DNA from: an uncultured Methanomassiliicoccales archaeon | GTDB taxonomy: Archaea > Thermoplasmatota > Thermoplasmata > Methanomassiliicoccales > Methanomethylophilaceae | NCBI GenBank assembly: GCA_934702355.1 | Contig: CAKUXX010000012.1 | Location: 1-46,390 of the forward strand | Direction: 5' to 3' | DNA length: 46,390 nucleotides | Part shown: one piece after another, positions 46,303 to 46,390 of the stretch | How the letters are laid out: each line of letters opens with the position of its first letter | How positions within the stretch are numbered: position 1 is the stretch's first letter | The notes under the pieces: generated by a model | Databases searched by the model: none | Told to the model about the DNA's origin: nothing | The model's input: only the letters and a program-made list of their open reading frames with translations | Position numbers and translations under genes: made by a program

Positions 46303-46330
46303 TCCGCTGTTGACATATAGTCATTGACAT

Positions 46331-46338
46331 AACTAAAT
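46331..46338 (+). promoter_or_regulatory. TATA-like box for the divergent gene at the window end
   Basis: AACTAAAT, about 26 bases before the ATG at 46361. It lies in the 58-base region separating two divergent genes. Confidence 0.4.
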
Positions 46339-46360
46339 AGAATGATGTTCATGTACAGTT

Positions 46361-46390
46361 ATGAGCGATGTAGAACACATCAGCGTGGTA
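46361..46390 (+). CDS. Start of an unidentified gene, cut by the window end
   Basis: Ten codons (MSDVEHISVV) from an ATG placed at leaderless spacing from a TATA-like box. Too short to identify. The open reading continues past the end of the window. Confidence 0.4.
   Translation, partial: MSDVEHISVV

Noticed and set aside
46240..46330. Frameshift repairing a signal peptide onto the giant protein
   Set aside because: The three minus-strand frames upstream of 46302 contain no hydrophobic segment, so a single frameshift would not restore one.

Overview
This window is a stretch of archaeal chromosome. The coding regions are archaeal throughout: aEF-2 with the diphthamide loop, aEF-1α, aIF2β, the large subunit DP2 of the D-family DNA polymerase, RNA polymerase subunit D with an iron-sulfur insertion, a GHMP-type shikimate kinase and the archaeal (ADTH) entry into the shikimate pathway. 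Promoters are TATA-like boxes about 25 bases before the start, often placing the predicted transcript start at or next to the start codon (leaderless). The 23S rRNA gene stands alone, with no 16S or 5S beside it, as in Thermoplasmata. With a stand-alone NifB and moderate GC, my best guess is a methanogenic Thermoplasmata archaeon of the Methanomassiliicoccales (for example a Methanomethylophilus relative). No methanogenesis gene lies in the window, so that placement is inference.

Layout. 1-3000: a small flavodoxin-like protein, tRNA-Gln, and an aIF2β / eMtaB pair that both carry TRAM domains, then a winged-helix protein. 3079-4692: CTP synthase. 5003-8084: an unrecognised 633-residue protein and a PLP aminotransferase, apparently one operon. 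8309-13284: translation block S12, S7, EF-2, EF-1α, S10. 13419-16695: dihydroxy-acid dehydratase and an FGGY sugar kinase. 16688-24014 (minus): a seven-gene aromatic operon in exact pathway order, ADTH synthase, DHQ synthase II, an AroD-AroE fusion, GHMP shikimate kinase, EPSP synthase, chorismate synthase, chorismate mutase/prephenate dehydrogenase, mostly with overlapping stop and start codons. 24227-26232: tRNA-Ala(UGC) and, tail to tail, an alanyl-tRNA synthetase that ends right after its editing domain. 26394-28133: NifB with a NifX-like tail, and a DUF61 protein. 28211-31464: 23S rRNA with its own promoter, a long structured leader and a clear leader/trailer processing stem. 31533-33815: MBL-fold hydrolase, TsaC-type protein, methionine aminopeptidase, tRNA-Leu(CAA). 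33976-36342: S13, S4, S11, RpoD. 36400-38116: two paralogous zinc-ribbon proteins. 38119-42515 (minus): DP2 and a NOG1-like GTPase. 42556-46302 (minus): a giant lamin-tail-domain protein. 46361-end: the start of a divergent gene.

The points most worth a second look are four substitutions at normally invariant peptidyl-transferase positions of the 23S rRNA, the short AlaRS beside its tRNA gene, the structured 23S leader, the pathway-ordered aromatic operon with its fusion, and three groups of proteins I cannot assign (633 aa; the zinc-ribbon pair; the 1248-aa lamin-tail protein without a visible signal sequence). I saw no CRISPR array, insertion sequence, prophage or recognisable defence cassette.
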